A stretch of DNA of 64,000 bases from positions 1 to 64,000 of the forward strand of contig CAWJAY010000005.1 of assembly GCA_963840925.1 (NCBI GenBank), in the 5' to 3' direction. Position numbers and translations under genes: made by a program. Below the pieces are notes generated by a model. It was not told the DNA's origin. It searched no databases and worked only from the letters and a program-made list of their open reading frames with translations. Positions 35,471-44,296 of the stretch are shown in pieces; position 1 is the first letter of the stretch; each line of letters opens with the position of its first letter. The stretch is from DATAOG01 sp963840925 (GTDB lineage Bacteria > Pseudomonadota > Alphaproteobacteria > Geminicoccales > Geminicoccaceae).

Positions 35471-36825
35471 ATGCGCTCGAGCTGCCGCTCGCTCGCCGCG
35501 CTGGCTTTGCTTGTCGCCGCGGCCCTGGCGCCGACCGGCTGCCCTTTCTGCGGCTTCTACGTCGCCAAGGCGGATGCCGATCTGTTCAACGAGGCCTCCA
35601 AGGTCGTATTCGCCCGCCACGACGACAAGAGCGTGATCACGATGGTCAACGACTTCCAGGGGGCGTTGCAGGAGTTCGCGCTCGTGATGCCGGTGCCGAG
35701 CGTGCTCGAGCGCGGCCAGATCCACGTCACCGACAACGCGCTGGTCGACCACCTCGACGCCTACACCGCACCCCGCCTGGTCGAGTATTTCGATCAGGAT
35801 CCGTGTCGGGTGCAGGAGGAGGGGCGCAGGATGGCCGCGCCGGCGCCGACCGCCGAGTGCGAGCGGCGCCGCGGCGCTAGGGCGTCACGTCGAGGCGCAG
35901 TATACGGTCGGCGAGTACGACATCGTGATCCTCTCGGCCGAGCAGAGCGACGGGCTGCTCGCCTGGCTGCGCCAGGAGGGCTACCGGCTGCCGGCGGTGC
36001 TGCGCCGGTGGTCGAGGGCTATCTCGCGGCGGCATGAAATTCTTCCTCGCCAGGGTCAACCTCAAGGAGCAGAGCAAGTTCGGCTACACCTACCTGCGGC
36101 CGCTGCAGATCGCGTTCGAGTCGGAGCGTTCATGCTGCCGATCCGGCTCGGCACGCTGAATGCCGCGGGGCCGCAGGAGCTGTTCCTGTACCTGTTGACC
36201 CGGGACGGCCGGGTCGAGGCCGCCAACTATCGCACGCTCGCGATTCCGAGCGACCTCGATCTGCCGCTCTACGTCGAGGCGGAGTTCGGCGGCTTCTACC
36301 GGGCGATGTTCGACGCTGCGGTCGCCCGCGAGGACATGCGGGCGGTGTTCCTGGAATACGCCTGGGATATGAGCTGGTGCGACCCGTGCGCCGCCGATCC
36401 GTTGAGCTTCGAGCAGCTGCGCGAGCTCGGGACCTTCTGGATTCTCGACCAGGGCCCCGGATCTGCTGCCGCAGCCGCGTGGGACCGGCACACCAGAGGT
36501 GTTCGTGACCCGGCTGCATCTGCGCTACGACCGCGCGCACTTCCCGGACGACCTGCAGCTGCGCGAGACCGGCGATCGCAACAATTTCCAGGGCCGCTAC
36601 GTGCTTCGCCATCCCTGGACCGGGGCGCCGGGTTGTGCGGCTGCGCAGGACTATCTGCGCGGCCTGCCGGAGCGGTTCGAGCAGGAGGCGCAGAACCTGG
36701 CGCGGCTGACCCGCTGGCCGATCGCCGAGATCCGGGCGAAAATGGAAGCGGGCGGCCAGTCGTTCATCCCGGTCGCGATCACCGAGGCCGGCAAATGGTG
36801 GCAACGGCTCTGGCCGGACGACTGA
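35471..36825 (+). pseudogene. DUF2330 family protein, multiply frameshifted
   Basis: An exported DUF2330 protein starting with a signal sequence (LAALALLVAAALAPTG) and the family hallmark CPFCGFYVAKADADLFNEAS. Frames change near 35885, 36030, 36130 and 36460; in each case the text resumes in another frame (YTVGEYDIVILSAEQSDG, MKFFLARVNLKEQSKFGYTY, MLPIRLGTLNAAGPQELFLY, FVTRLHLRYDRAHFPDDLQL). The complete protein would be about 450 residues. The function of the family is unknown. Each break can be fixed by adding one or two bases. Confidence 0.75.
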
Positions 36826-36898
36826 TCGAAGCCCCGCGGTAGCGGCGATCAATGCGCGCGCCCGGGAGCGCGACCGGTCGAGCTTAGGGCCGCGATCC

Positions 36899-37882
36899 TC
36901 AGGCGCCCATGCGGAAGCGGGCGATCAGCGCGCGCGCGGCGGTCGGCGGCAGCAGCCGGCCGGCCGCGACCGCTGCTTCGAGCTCGGCGAACCGCGCGCT
37001 GCTCGCGGGATCGGCCGCGAGCGCGTCGAGCAGCCCTGCCTGGACCTCGGTCTGGAGCCAGCTCCGGGTCTGGCGCTGGCGTTTGGCGACCAGCTCGCCT
37101 GAGCTCTCGAGGGCCTGTCGCTGGCGGCAGACCGCGTCCCAGACCGCATCGATGCCGGAACCCTCCAGCGCCGAGCAGGTCAGGACCTCGGGCGTCCAGC
37201 CGGGCGTGCTCGGCGTCAGCAGATGCAGCGCCGCCTGATAGTCGGCTTTGGCCCGGCCGGCCGCCGCCAGCAGCTCGCCGTCGGCCTTGTTGATCAGGAT
37301 CAGGTCGGCAAGCTCGATGATCCCGCGCTTGATCCCCTGCAGGTCGTCGCCGGCGCCGGGCGCCAGCAGGAGCAGAAAGGCGTCGACCATGTCGGCGACC
37401 GCGGTCTCGCTCTGGCCGACGCCGACCGTCTCGATCAGGATCACATCGAAGCCGGCGGCCTCGCAGGCGAGCGCGGCCTCGCGGGTACGCCTGGTGACGC
37501 CGCCGAGCGTGCCCCCCGCGGGCGAGGGCCGGATGAACGCTCCGGGCGCCTTCGCGAGCCGCTGCATGCGGGTCTTGTCGCCGAGGATCGAGCCGCCGCT
37601 CCGCCGGCTCGAAGGGTCGACCGCGAGCACCGCGAGCCGGTGGCCGCGCTCGATCAGATGGGCGCCGAACGCCTCGATGAAGGTCGACTTGCCGGCGCCC
37701 GGGGTGCCCGAGATGCCGAGCCGGATCGCGCGCCCAGTCGCCGGCAGCAGGCGCCCGAGCAGTTGCTCGGCCTGCTCCTGGTGATCGGGGCGGCGGAATT
37801 CGATCAGCGTGATCGCGCGCGCGAGCGCACGCCGGTCATGGTTCAGGACGCGCTGGGCGAGCGTCTCGAGGGCCGGGGTCAT
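36899..37882 (-). CDS. meaB: methylmalonyl-CoA mutase-associated GTPase MeaB
   Basis: A 327-residue G3E-family GTPase. P-loop GISGTPGAGKST, Mg-binding VLAVDPSSRRSGGSILGDKTRM, ETVGVGQSE and the NKAD base-recognition motif are present. MeaB protects B12-dependent methylmalonyl-CoA mutase and gates its cofactor loading; the mutase genes are not in this window. ATG 37882 was chosen; a start at 37921 is possible. Confidence 0.95.
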   Translation of the reverse strand: MTPALETLAQRVLNHDRRALARAITLIEFRRPDHQEQAEQLLGRLLPATGRAIRLGISGTPGAGKSTFIEAFGAHLIERGHRLAVLAVDPSSRRSGGSILGDKTRMQRLAKAPGAFIRPSPAGGTLGGVTRRTREAALACEAAGFDVILIETVGVGQSETAVADMVDAFLLLLAPGAGDDLQGIKRGIIELADLILINKADGELLAAAGRAKADYQAALHLLTPSTPGWTPEVLTCSALEGSGIDAVWDAVCRQRQALESSGELVAKRQRQTRSWLQTEVQAGLLDALAADPASSARFAELEAAVAAGRLLPPTAARALIARFRMGA

Positions 37883-38406
37883 GCGGGCATCGACGTTGTG
37901 CCCGGGCGGCGGCGATGTCAACCGCGACCGGGCCGGTCGCGCCGAACAGCGGCGCCTGGCCGGCGGTCCGGATCGGTCTTTTTGCCACCCCGGCCGCGTT
38001 AACCTTTCGGCAAGCCGTCGCCGCTAGCGTGCCGATCGGGTCCATGCGACCGTGGGAATCCGTCCCTGCGAGAGCCCGACTTCCGCAGGCCCATCGGGTT
38101 CGCGCGGAGCGGCGCCAGAACGGTCCGACCGCCGCCGGCCTTGACAGTTGTGCGAGCGCGGGGCGTCTGGCCATCACTGCCGTTCTTCCGCAGGCTGTCC
38201 GGCTGCGGCGGTCTTGCGGCTCGATCACCGGCAGCGCTTGCGTCCGTGCAGCCGACGACCAGCAGCGAGCTGGGTCGTGCCGCCGTACCCGGTCACTGGC
38301 AGAACAGCCGGTAGAGCCGCACCGAGACCGACGCCCAGCAAGTGCATCGGGAAGAAGGCGGCGGTCTGGCTTCGCCGGCCGGCATGATCCTCGCGCCCGG
38401 GTGTGA
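37883..38406. other. intergenic stretch between meaB and polA
   Basis: About 520 bp with no gene I can support. Short GC-driven frames exist on both strands but show no domain, signal or good ribosome site. It must contain the meaB promoter (minus strand) and the end of polA. It may be a decayed gene. Confidence 0.5.
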
Positions 38407-41127
38407 TCAGTGGGCCGCGTCCCAGTTCGGGCCGGTGCCGATGTCGACGACCAGCGGCACGTCCAGGTGCGCGGCCTCGGTCATGACCTTGCGGATCAGC
38501 TCGGCGGTCGGCTCGATCTCGGCCTCCGGCACCTCGAACACCAGCTCATCGTGGACCTGGAGCAGCATCCGGGCGCCGAGGTTGGAGCCGGCCAGCGCGC
38601 GGTCGGCCCGGATCATCGCTCGCCTCATGATGTCGGCGGCCGAGCCCTGGATCGGGGCGTTGATCGCGGCGCGCTCGGCATAGCCGCGCCGGGCCGGGTT
38701 GCCGCTGCGGATCTCCGGCGTCGCGCACAGCCGCCCGAACAGGGTCGTGACGTAGCCCTGGGCGCGCGCCTCGGCCTTGGCCCGCTCCATGTAGTCCCGG
38801 ATGCCGGGGTACTGCTCGAAATAAGCCTCGATGTAGCGCCTGGCGACCTCGAACTCGATCCCCAGCCGCTGCGCCAGGCCGAACGCGCCGATGCCATAGA
38901 TGATGCCGTAGTTGATCATCTTGGCGTGGCGGCGCAGCAGCGGGTCCATGCCCTCGATCGCCACACCGAACATCTGCGCTGCGGTGACCGCATGCACGTC
39001 GGTGTTCTTGGCGAACGCCTGCTTCAGCGCCTCGATGCCGGCCATATGGGCGAGCACGCGCAGCTCGATCTGCGAGTAGTCGGCCGACAGCAGGAGATGG
39101 CCGGCATCGGCGATGAAGGCGCGCCTGATCTTGCGCCCCTCCTCGGACCGGATCGGGATGTTCTGGAGGTTGGGGTCGTTCGAGGACAGGCGCCCGGTCG
39201 AGGTCGCGGCCATCGCGTACGAGGTATGCACGCGGCCATCCGCTCCGATCTCCTGGATCAGCGCGTCGGTGTAGGTGCCGGTCAGCTTCTGCAGCTGGCG
39301 CCAGTCGAGGATCGTGCGCGGCAGGGGATGGCCTTCGGCAGCCAGGATCTCGAGCACCTGCGCGCCGGTCGTGAGCTCGCCGGTCCGGGTCTTGCGCGAG
39401 GCGGCGAGGCCCTGCTCCTTGAACAGCACCTCGCCCAGCTGCTTGGGCGAGCCGAGATTGAACGGCCGCCCGGCGAGCTTGTAGGCCCGCTCCTCGAGCT
39501 CGGCCATCCGTTGGCCGAAGTCGGCCGAGAGGCCCTTCAGGATCTGGCGGTCGAGCTTGATGCCGTGGCGCTCCATGCCGGCGAGCACGGCGACCAGCGG
39601 CCGGTCCAGCGCCTCGTAGACGCGGGTGCGCCGCTCGGCCGCGAGCCGCGGTTTCAGCACGCCGTACAGCCGCAACGCGAGGTCGGCGCATTCGGCGGCA
39701 TAGGCGGTGGCGCGCTCGAGCGGCACCTGGTCGAAGCCGATCTGCCGCTTGCCGCTGCCGCAGACCGCCTCGTAGGCGAGCGCCTCGCGGTCGAGGTGCA
39801 GCTTGGCCAGCTCGAGCAGGCCGTGACCATGGCGGGCGCCGTCGATCACGTAGGACAGCAGCACCACGTCGTCGTAGGGCCGGACCTCGAGGCCATGGCG
39901 GGCGAGCAGGCTCTGGGCGGATTTCAGCTCGTGGCCGACCTTGAGCACGGCCGGGTCCGCGAGCAGCGCGCGCAGCCGCTCGAGCGCCGCGGCCCGCGCC
40001 AGCTGGCCGGCGCTGAGCGTGCCGAACTCGTCCCGATGGCCGAACGGCAGGTAGCAGGCCTCGCCCGCCTCGAGCGCGAGCGCGATGCCGACCAGCTCGG
40101 CCCGCGCGAGGTTCAAAGAGGCGCAGGCGCAGACGAGCGCCACGATGCCGCCGGCGGCCGCGCGCTCGAGCCAGGCGTCGAGTGCGACCAGATCGTGCAC
40201 GATCGCGTACCTGACCTCGGTCACGGCCGGCGCCTCGCCCGGCTGCGCGGTCGTCGCGTGGACCGCGGTCAGCGGCTCGACCCGCTGGGCGAGCGAGCGG
40301 AAGCCGTGGTCGCGGGCGAATGCCAGAAGGTTGGCGTAGTCGGCGGGGCCGACCTGGAGCTCGCCGAGCGGGACCGGCAACGGCGCCGTGTCGCACAACG
40401 TGACCAGGGTTCGCGACAGGCGCGCCTGCTCGGCGTGCGCAAGCAGGTTCTCGCGCCGCTTCGGCTGCCGGATCGTGCCGGCGTTGGCGAGCAGCGTGTC
40501 CAGGTCGCCGAACTCCTGGAGCAGCTGGGCCGCGGTCTTGACCCCGATGCCCGGCACGCCGGGCACGTTGTCGGAGGTGTCGCCGGCCAGCGCCAGCACG
40601 TCGCGGAGCCGCTCCGGGCCGACCCCGAACCGAGCAATCACCTCGTCGCGGTCGATCGCCTTCTGCTTCATCGGGTCGTACATCTGGACGCCGCGGCCGA
40701 TCAGCTGCATCAGGTCCTTGTCGGACGAGACGACGATCACCTCCTGGCCCAGCTCGCAGGCCTGGCGGGCGTAGGTCGCAATCAGATCGTCAGCCTCGTA
40801 GCCGTCGGCCTCGACCACCGGCAGGCCGAACGCGCGCGCCGCCTCGCGCACCAGCGGGAACTGCGGCGCCAGATCCTCGGGCGGCTCCAGCCGGTTCGCC
40901 TTGTAGCCCTCGTAAATCTGGTCGCGAAAGCTCGCGCGGCCCTTGTCGAACACCACCGCCAGCTGGTCGCCGGGCATGTCCTGGACCAGCCGGAACAGCA
41001 TGTTGCAAAAGCCGAACACGGCGCCGACCGGCGCCCCCTTGGGGTCGGTCAACGGCGGCAGCGCGAAGAACGCGCGAAAGATGTAGCCCGAGCCGTCGAT
41101 CAGGACCAGGCGCTTGGTCTTTGACAT
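38407..41127 (-). CDS. polA: DNA polymerase I with inactivated proofreading domain
   Basis: A 906-residue PolA used in Okazaki fragment maturation and repair. The 5' nuclease (residues 1-290) keeps its acidic residues (FDKG, YEADD, SSDKD, GDTSDNVPG). The polymerase palm has LLSADYSQIELR and LLQVHDELVFE. The 3'-5' exonuclease fold is present but all catalytic positions are lost: the DTE of ExoI is VCA at 332-334, the ExoII Asp is Ala404 (GHELKSA), and the ExoIII Asp is Cys480 (YAAEC). The O-helix reads RRHAKMINYGIIYG with Tyr740 where E. coli has Phe762, a change known to relax discrimination against dideoxynucleotides. Full length and ATG are otherwise normal. Confidence 0.97.
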   Translation of the reverse strand: MSKTKRLVLIDGSGYIFRAFFALPPLTDPKGAPVGAVFGFCNMLFRLVQDMPGDQLAVVFDKGRASFRDQIYEGYKANRLEPPEDLAPQFPLVREAARAFGLPVVEADGYEADDLIATYARQACELGQEVIVVSSDKDLMQLIGRGVQMYDPMKQKAIDRDEVIARFGVGPERLRDVLALAGDTSDNVPGVPGIGVKTAAQLLQEFGDLDTLLANAGTIRQPKRRENLLAHAEQARLSRTLVTLCDTAPLPVPLGELQVGPADYANLLAFARDHGFRSLAQRVEPLTAVHATTAQPGEAPAVTEVRYAIVHDLVALDAWLERAAAGGIVALVCACASLNLARAELVGIALALEAGEACYLPFGHRDEFGTLSAGQLARAAALERLRALLADPAVLKVGHELKSAQSLLARHGLEVRPYDDVVLLSYVIDGARHGHGLLELAKLHLDREALAYEAVCGSGKRQIGFDQVPLERATAYAAECADLALRLYGVLKPRLAAERRTRVYEALDRPLVAVLAGMERHGIKLDRQILKGLSADFGQRMAELEERAYKLAGRPFNLGSPKQLGEVLFKEQGLAASRKTRTGELTTGAQVLEILAAEGHPLPRTILDWRQLQKLTGTYTDALIQEIGADGRVHTSYAMAATSTGRLSSNDPNLQNIPIRSEEGRKIRRAFIADAGHLLLSADYSQIELRVLAHMAGIEALKQAFAKNTDVHAVTAAQMFGVAIEGMDPLLRRHAKMINYGIIYGIGAFGLAQRLGIEFEVARRYIEAYFEQYPGIRDYMERAKAEARAQGYVTTLFGRLCATPEIRSGNPARRGYAERAAINAPIQGSAADIMRRAMIRADRALAGSNLGARMLLQVHDELVFEVPEAEIEPTAELIRKVMTEAAHLDVPLVVDIGTGPNWDAAH

Positions 41128-41376
41128 CGCGTGCCTCTCTCACCCGCGCGCCAACATAGGCAACCGGGCGGCGCGGAGCCACCCCAGCGGGCCTTCGAAT
41201 TTCGCGCGGCGAGCGGAAACTATCCCGAAGAGTGAGCCAGGTCACAGGCCAAGCCGGCCGGAAACGGTCAGCTTATTGTGAGAGTTTAACCTTGGCGGCG
41301 TTGAAGCGATCGATCCGCAGCCGCCGGCGTCATGGCGGACGACCAAGCCCTTGGGGCGGACGCGGCTGGAGCCGAG

Positions 41377-41508
41377 ATGAGGACGACCCGGAGCCTGGCC
41401 CTACTCGCGGCGCTGCTGCTGGCCGCGGCCACGGCGGCCTTGGCGGCGCCGCAGCCGGCCCCGCCCGACCCCTGTCAGGCCGCGCCCAACCTGCCCCATT
41501 GCCGGTAG
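41377..41508 (+). CDS. tiny secreted cysteine peptide
   Basis: A 43-residue frame with a classic signal peptide (RTTRSLALLAALLLAAATAA, cut after ALAA) leaving a 20-residue mature peptide rich in Pro with two Cys (PDPCQ and LPHCR). GGAG lies five bases before the ATG. It ends 11 bases before the next gene, so the two are probably co-transcribed. No family is recognised. The small size makes chance possible, but signal, ribosome site and spacing agree. Confidence 0.55.
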   Translation: MRTTRSLALLAALLLAAATAALAAPQPAPPDPCQAAPNLPHCR

Positions 41509-41519
41509 CGGAGACGCAG

Positions 41520-42158
41520 ATGGGTAAGTCATCATTTAGTCGCCGTTATCCGCGCCTGGTCCTGCCGGCGCTGCCGCAGCTCGACGTCACCGGCTTCTGG
41601 GCCGCCTTCTGGCGGCCCCGGCGAGCGGACGTGCTGGCCGCGCTGGCACCGGTGCTCGGCGTCCTGCTGCTGATCGGCGGCGCGCTGCTGGCGCTCGAAC
41701 AGCACGCCGGCTACCGGGCCGAGGTGCGCCGGGCGGAGACCGGGCGCTATCTAGCCGAGTTCCGCGAGCCGCCGGTGGCTGGCGCCTGGCAGCGGCTGAG
41801 CGCGGTCTGGCAGGCCGAATGGGGCCGCCAGCACCGGCTGCTGGAGCGGGTCGCGGTCGCGTCCGGTCCCGGTTTTACGCAGGCGGTGCGCAACTACCGG
41901 GACTTCGTCGTCGGGACGGTCGAGGACCACCGGCTGACCCAGGACGTCGAGACCGTGCGCGAATTCTTCGTGCGCCTCGGCGTCTGCATCCGGATCGGCA
42001 GCTGTGATCCGAGTGCCGCGGCCGCGCAGCTTGGCCCGGCGGTCTGGCAGTTCCGCAATCAGCACTACTATTATTTCGCCCAGGAGGGCCTCGCCGCCGA
42101 CTTCGACCGCTCGGTCGTGCTGATCGCGCCGCCGGCGCGGCCCGACCCGGCCGCCTGA
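41520..42158 (+). CDS. single-pass membrane protein of unknown function
   Basis: A 212-residue protein with a basic N-terminus, one membrane helix (about residues 41-62, VLAALAPVLGVLLLIGGALLA) and a C-terminal helical domain with YRDFVVGTVEDHRLTQDVET and VCIRIGSCDP. It resembles a group of short alphaproteobacterial membrane proteins without assigned role (DUF4760-like at best). It follows the tiny Cys peptide gene and is convergent with the puuE-like gene; its own pair of Cys (CIRIGSC) might relate to the peptide, which is speculation. Confidence 0.7.
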   Translation: MGKSSFSRRYPRLVLPALPQLDVTGFWAAFWRPRRADVLAALAPVLGVLLLIGGALLALEQHAGYRAEVRRAETGRYLAEFREPPVAGAWQRLSAVWQAEWGRQHRLLERVAVASGPGFTQAVRNYRDFVVGTVEDHRLTQDVETVREFFVRLGVCIRIGSCDPSAAAAQLGPAVWQFRNQHYYYFAQEGLAADFDRSVVLIAPPARPDPAA

Positions 42159-42165
42159 CGCCGGC

Positions 42166-43098
42166 TCAGCCGGCTGCTCGCGCCTGACCCTGGTAGGGGT
42201 GGTGCCTGCGCCAGTGGCGGGCGATCTCGGCCCGGGTCGTGATCCAGACGTGATCGTGGCTGCGGGCGTAGTCGAGGAAGCGGGCGAGCGCGGCGCTCCG
42301 GCTCGGCCGCCCGGCCAGCCGGCAGTGCAGCCCGACCGACATCATCTTCGGCTGGCGGGCCCCTTCCTCGTACAGGACGTCGAAGGCGTCGCGCAGATAT
42401 TGGAAGAACGCATCGCCATGGCTGAAGCCGTTGGCGAGCGCGAACTTCATGTCGTTGTTGTCGAGCGTGTACGGCAGGACCAGATGCGGCCGGCCACCGA
42501 CCTCGAGCCAGTAGGGCAGATCGTCGGCATAGGAATCGGAATCGTAGAGAAAGCCGCCTTCTTCGACCACGAGCCTGCGGGTCTGCGGACTGTTGCGGCC
42601 GGTGTACCAGCCGACCGGGCGGCTGCCGGTCGCCCGCTCGATCGCCTCGATCGCGCGCTTCAGATGCGCCCGCTCCTCGGCTTCGGGCATGTCCTGGTAG
42701 TCGATCCAGCGCCAGCCGTGGCTCGCAATCTCGAAGCCGGCGTCGACCATCGCCTTGGCGGCGACCGGGTTGCGCTCCAGAGCCATGCCGACGGCGTAGA
42801 CCGTGAGCACCATGCTGCGCTCCTGGAACAGGCGCAGGATCCGCCAGAAGCCGGCGCGCGCGCCGTACTCGTAGACCAATTCGACGTTCAGATTGCGTTT
42901 GCCCGCGAGCGCGGGCTGCCCCGGAATCTCGTGCAGATAGGCCTCCGAGGCGGCGTCGCCATGGAGCACGCAGGCCTCGCCGCCCTCCTCGTAATTGAGG
43001 ACCATGCTGAGCGCGAGCCGGGCGCGGTTCGGCCAGTTGGGATGCGGCGGATGGCTGCCATAGCCGACCAGATCGCGCGGGTAAGGCTCGCTCGTCAT
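42166..43098 (-). CDS. puuE: PuuE-type allantoinase / polysaccharide deacetylase family
   Basis: A 310-residue NodB-fold hydrolase. The start (YPRDLVGYGSHPPHPNWP, MVLNYEEGGE) and IASHGWRWIDYQ are characteristic of cofactor-independent allantoinase PuuE, which opens allantoin to allantoate. No other ureide genes are in view, so a related amide hydrolase remains possible. GGGAGGATCCG precedes the ATG at 43098, which sets the start; a promoter is seen at 43170-43198. Confidence 0.85.
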   Translation of the reverse strand: MTSEPYPRDLVGYGSHPPHPNWPNRARLALSMVLNYEEGGEACVLHGDAASEAYLHEIPGQPALAGKRNLNVELVYEYGARAGFWRILRLFQERSMVLTVYAVGMALERNPVAAKAMVDAGFEIASHGWRWIDYQDMPEAEERAHLKRAIEAIERATGSRPVGWYTGRNSPQTRRLVVEEGGFLYDSDSYADDLPYWLEVGGRPHLVLPYTLDNNDMKFALANGFSHGDAFFQYLRDAFDVLYEEGARQPKMMSVGLHCRLAGRPSRSAALARFLDYARSHDHVWITTRAEIARHWRRHHPYQGQARAAG

Positions 43099-43423
43099 CG
43101 GATCCTCCCGGACGCCGAGGTTTGCGCGCCCGATCGCAGGCACCGGTTCAGCTTCCGCTCCTAACTTAGTCTATAATAAAGGATCTGACGGCAGGCAAGC
43201 GGCAATCAGGGGTAGCATTCCAAGCGCTGAGCGGGTGTGGCGGGGGCGAGCGGCCGACGGGAGCCGCCTGCTCGGAGTACCCCGTCAGCTCTCGACCCCG
43301 CTTTTCTGCTACCTCGGCCGGGCGGCGGGCCCCGACCCCGATTGCCAGGGCGCATGATTAACCTATTGTCCGTCCCCGGTCGGCACAGTGCTGACTGAGG
43401 CGCCGGTAGACCGCGGAGGGCTC
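43099..43423. other. divergent intergenic region
   Basis: About 325 bp between the puuE-like and VanZ genes. It contains a local A/T-rich patch with a minus-strand promoter (43170-43198) and otherwise GC-rich sequence with no gene seen. Confidence 0.6.
43170..43198 (-). promoter_or_regulatory. sigma70-like promoter of the puuE-like gene
   Basis: On the minus strand TTGCCT (43198-43193) and TATAGA (43175-43170) are 17 bases apart, about 70 bp before the start codon. Confidence 0.5.
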
Positions 43424-43807
43424 ATGACCCGATCGTTGCCACCGAGGACCCGTTTGATCTTTGCCAGCCTTTGGGGGATCGGCTGGCTCGTCGTCGCGAT
43501 CTTGATGCTGATGCCGGCGCCAGGCGGCGTCCCTGACGGCGCCGACAAGGTAGTCCATTTCCTGTTGTTCGCCGGTCTCGCCTTCGGCGCGATCGGCTTC
43601 AGCCACCGCGTCGGCCAGTTGGCGGGGCTTGCGCTGGCGACCATAGCCGGCGGCACCGCGCTCGAGTTCGGGCAACGGCTGGTCGGCTATCGCACCTTCG
43701 ACCTGACCGACGCCACGGCGAACGCGCTGGGCGCGAGTTCGGGCTACGCGCTTGCGGTGGTCGTGCTGCTGCTGTTGCTGCGGCCCGTCGATCCGGCACG
43801 GGTCTAG
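43424..43807 (+). CDS. VanZ-like membrane protein
   Basis: A 127-residue protein with four membrane helices and the VanZ-type pattern DKVVHFLLFAGLAFGAIGF followed by ALEFGQRLVGYRTFDLTDATANALG. VanZ relatives contribute to glycopeptide resistance in Gram-positives, but the role in Proteobacteria is unknown. GGAGGG before ATG 43424 fixes the start. Its end overlaps the HIT gene by four bases, tail to tail. Confidence 0.85.
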   Translation: MTRSLPPRTRLIFASLWGIGWLVVAILMLMPAPGGVPDGADKVVHFLLFAGLAFGAIGFSHRVGQLAGLALATIAGGTALEFGQRLVGYRTFDLTDATANALGASSGYALAVVVLLLLLRPVDPARV

Positions 43808-44178
43808 CTAGAACCCTCGATCTTTTTCAGCATCCGCCCGAGCGGCGCGCCGCCGAAGATGTGGACGTGGAAGTGGGCCACCTCCTGGTGGGCGTCGGCG
43901 CCGGCATTGGCGATCATGCGATAGCCGCGCTCGGTCAGGCCCAACCGCCTGGCGGTCTCGCCGACCGCGCGAAAGAAGCCGGCGAGCGCCGCGGGTGGCG
44001 CGTTGGCGCTGAAATCGTCCATCGAGACGTACTCGCCCTTGGGCACGACCAGCACGTGCACCGGAGCCAACGGGTTGATGTCGCGGAACGCCAGCGCGTG
44101 GTCGTCTTCGTAGACCCGCTGGCAGGGAATTTCGCCGCGCAGGATCTTGGCGAAGATGTTGTCGCGGTCGTAAGCCAT
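43804..44178 (-). CDS. HIT family nucleotide hydrolase
   Basis: A 124-residue histidine-triad protein (HinT branch) with HFHVHIFGG carrying the catalytic His. Such enzymes hydrolyse adenosine phosphoramidates such as AMP-lysine. The N-terminal NIFAKILRGEIPC is typical. ATG 44178 gives standard length. It is divergent from gshB. Confidence 0.93.
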   Translation of the reverse strand: MAYDRDNIFAKILRGEIPCQRVYEDDHALAFRDINPLAPVHVLVVPKGEYVSMDDFSANAPPAALAGFFRAVGETARRLGLTERGYRMIANAGADAHQEVAHFHVHIFGGAPLGRMLKKIEGSS

Positions 44179-44296
44179 GGCGCCGGCTCCTCCGGGTGCA
44201 TCGCGGGGCTGTCGGATGGACAAAGCGGCGCCCGCCCGGCAGTGTCAAGGCCGCGTGGAACCTGCACGCGAGTGGGCGAGACCGGGAGAGACGGCG

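Noticed and set aside
37915..38406. 163-codon frame between meaB and polA
   Set aside because: No ribosome site, domain or sensible composition; probably chance in GC-rich DNA.
38410..41124. A 904-codon open frame antisense to polA
   Set aside because: It mirrors polA codon for codon in GC-rich sequence, is composed of Arg, Gly, Ala and Asp-rich text without domains, and polA itself is beyond doubt.
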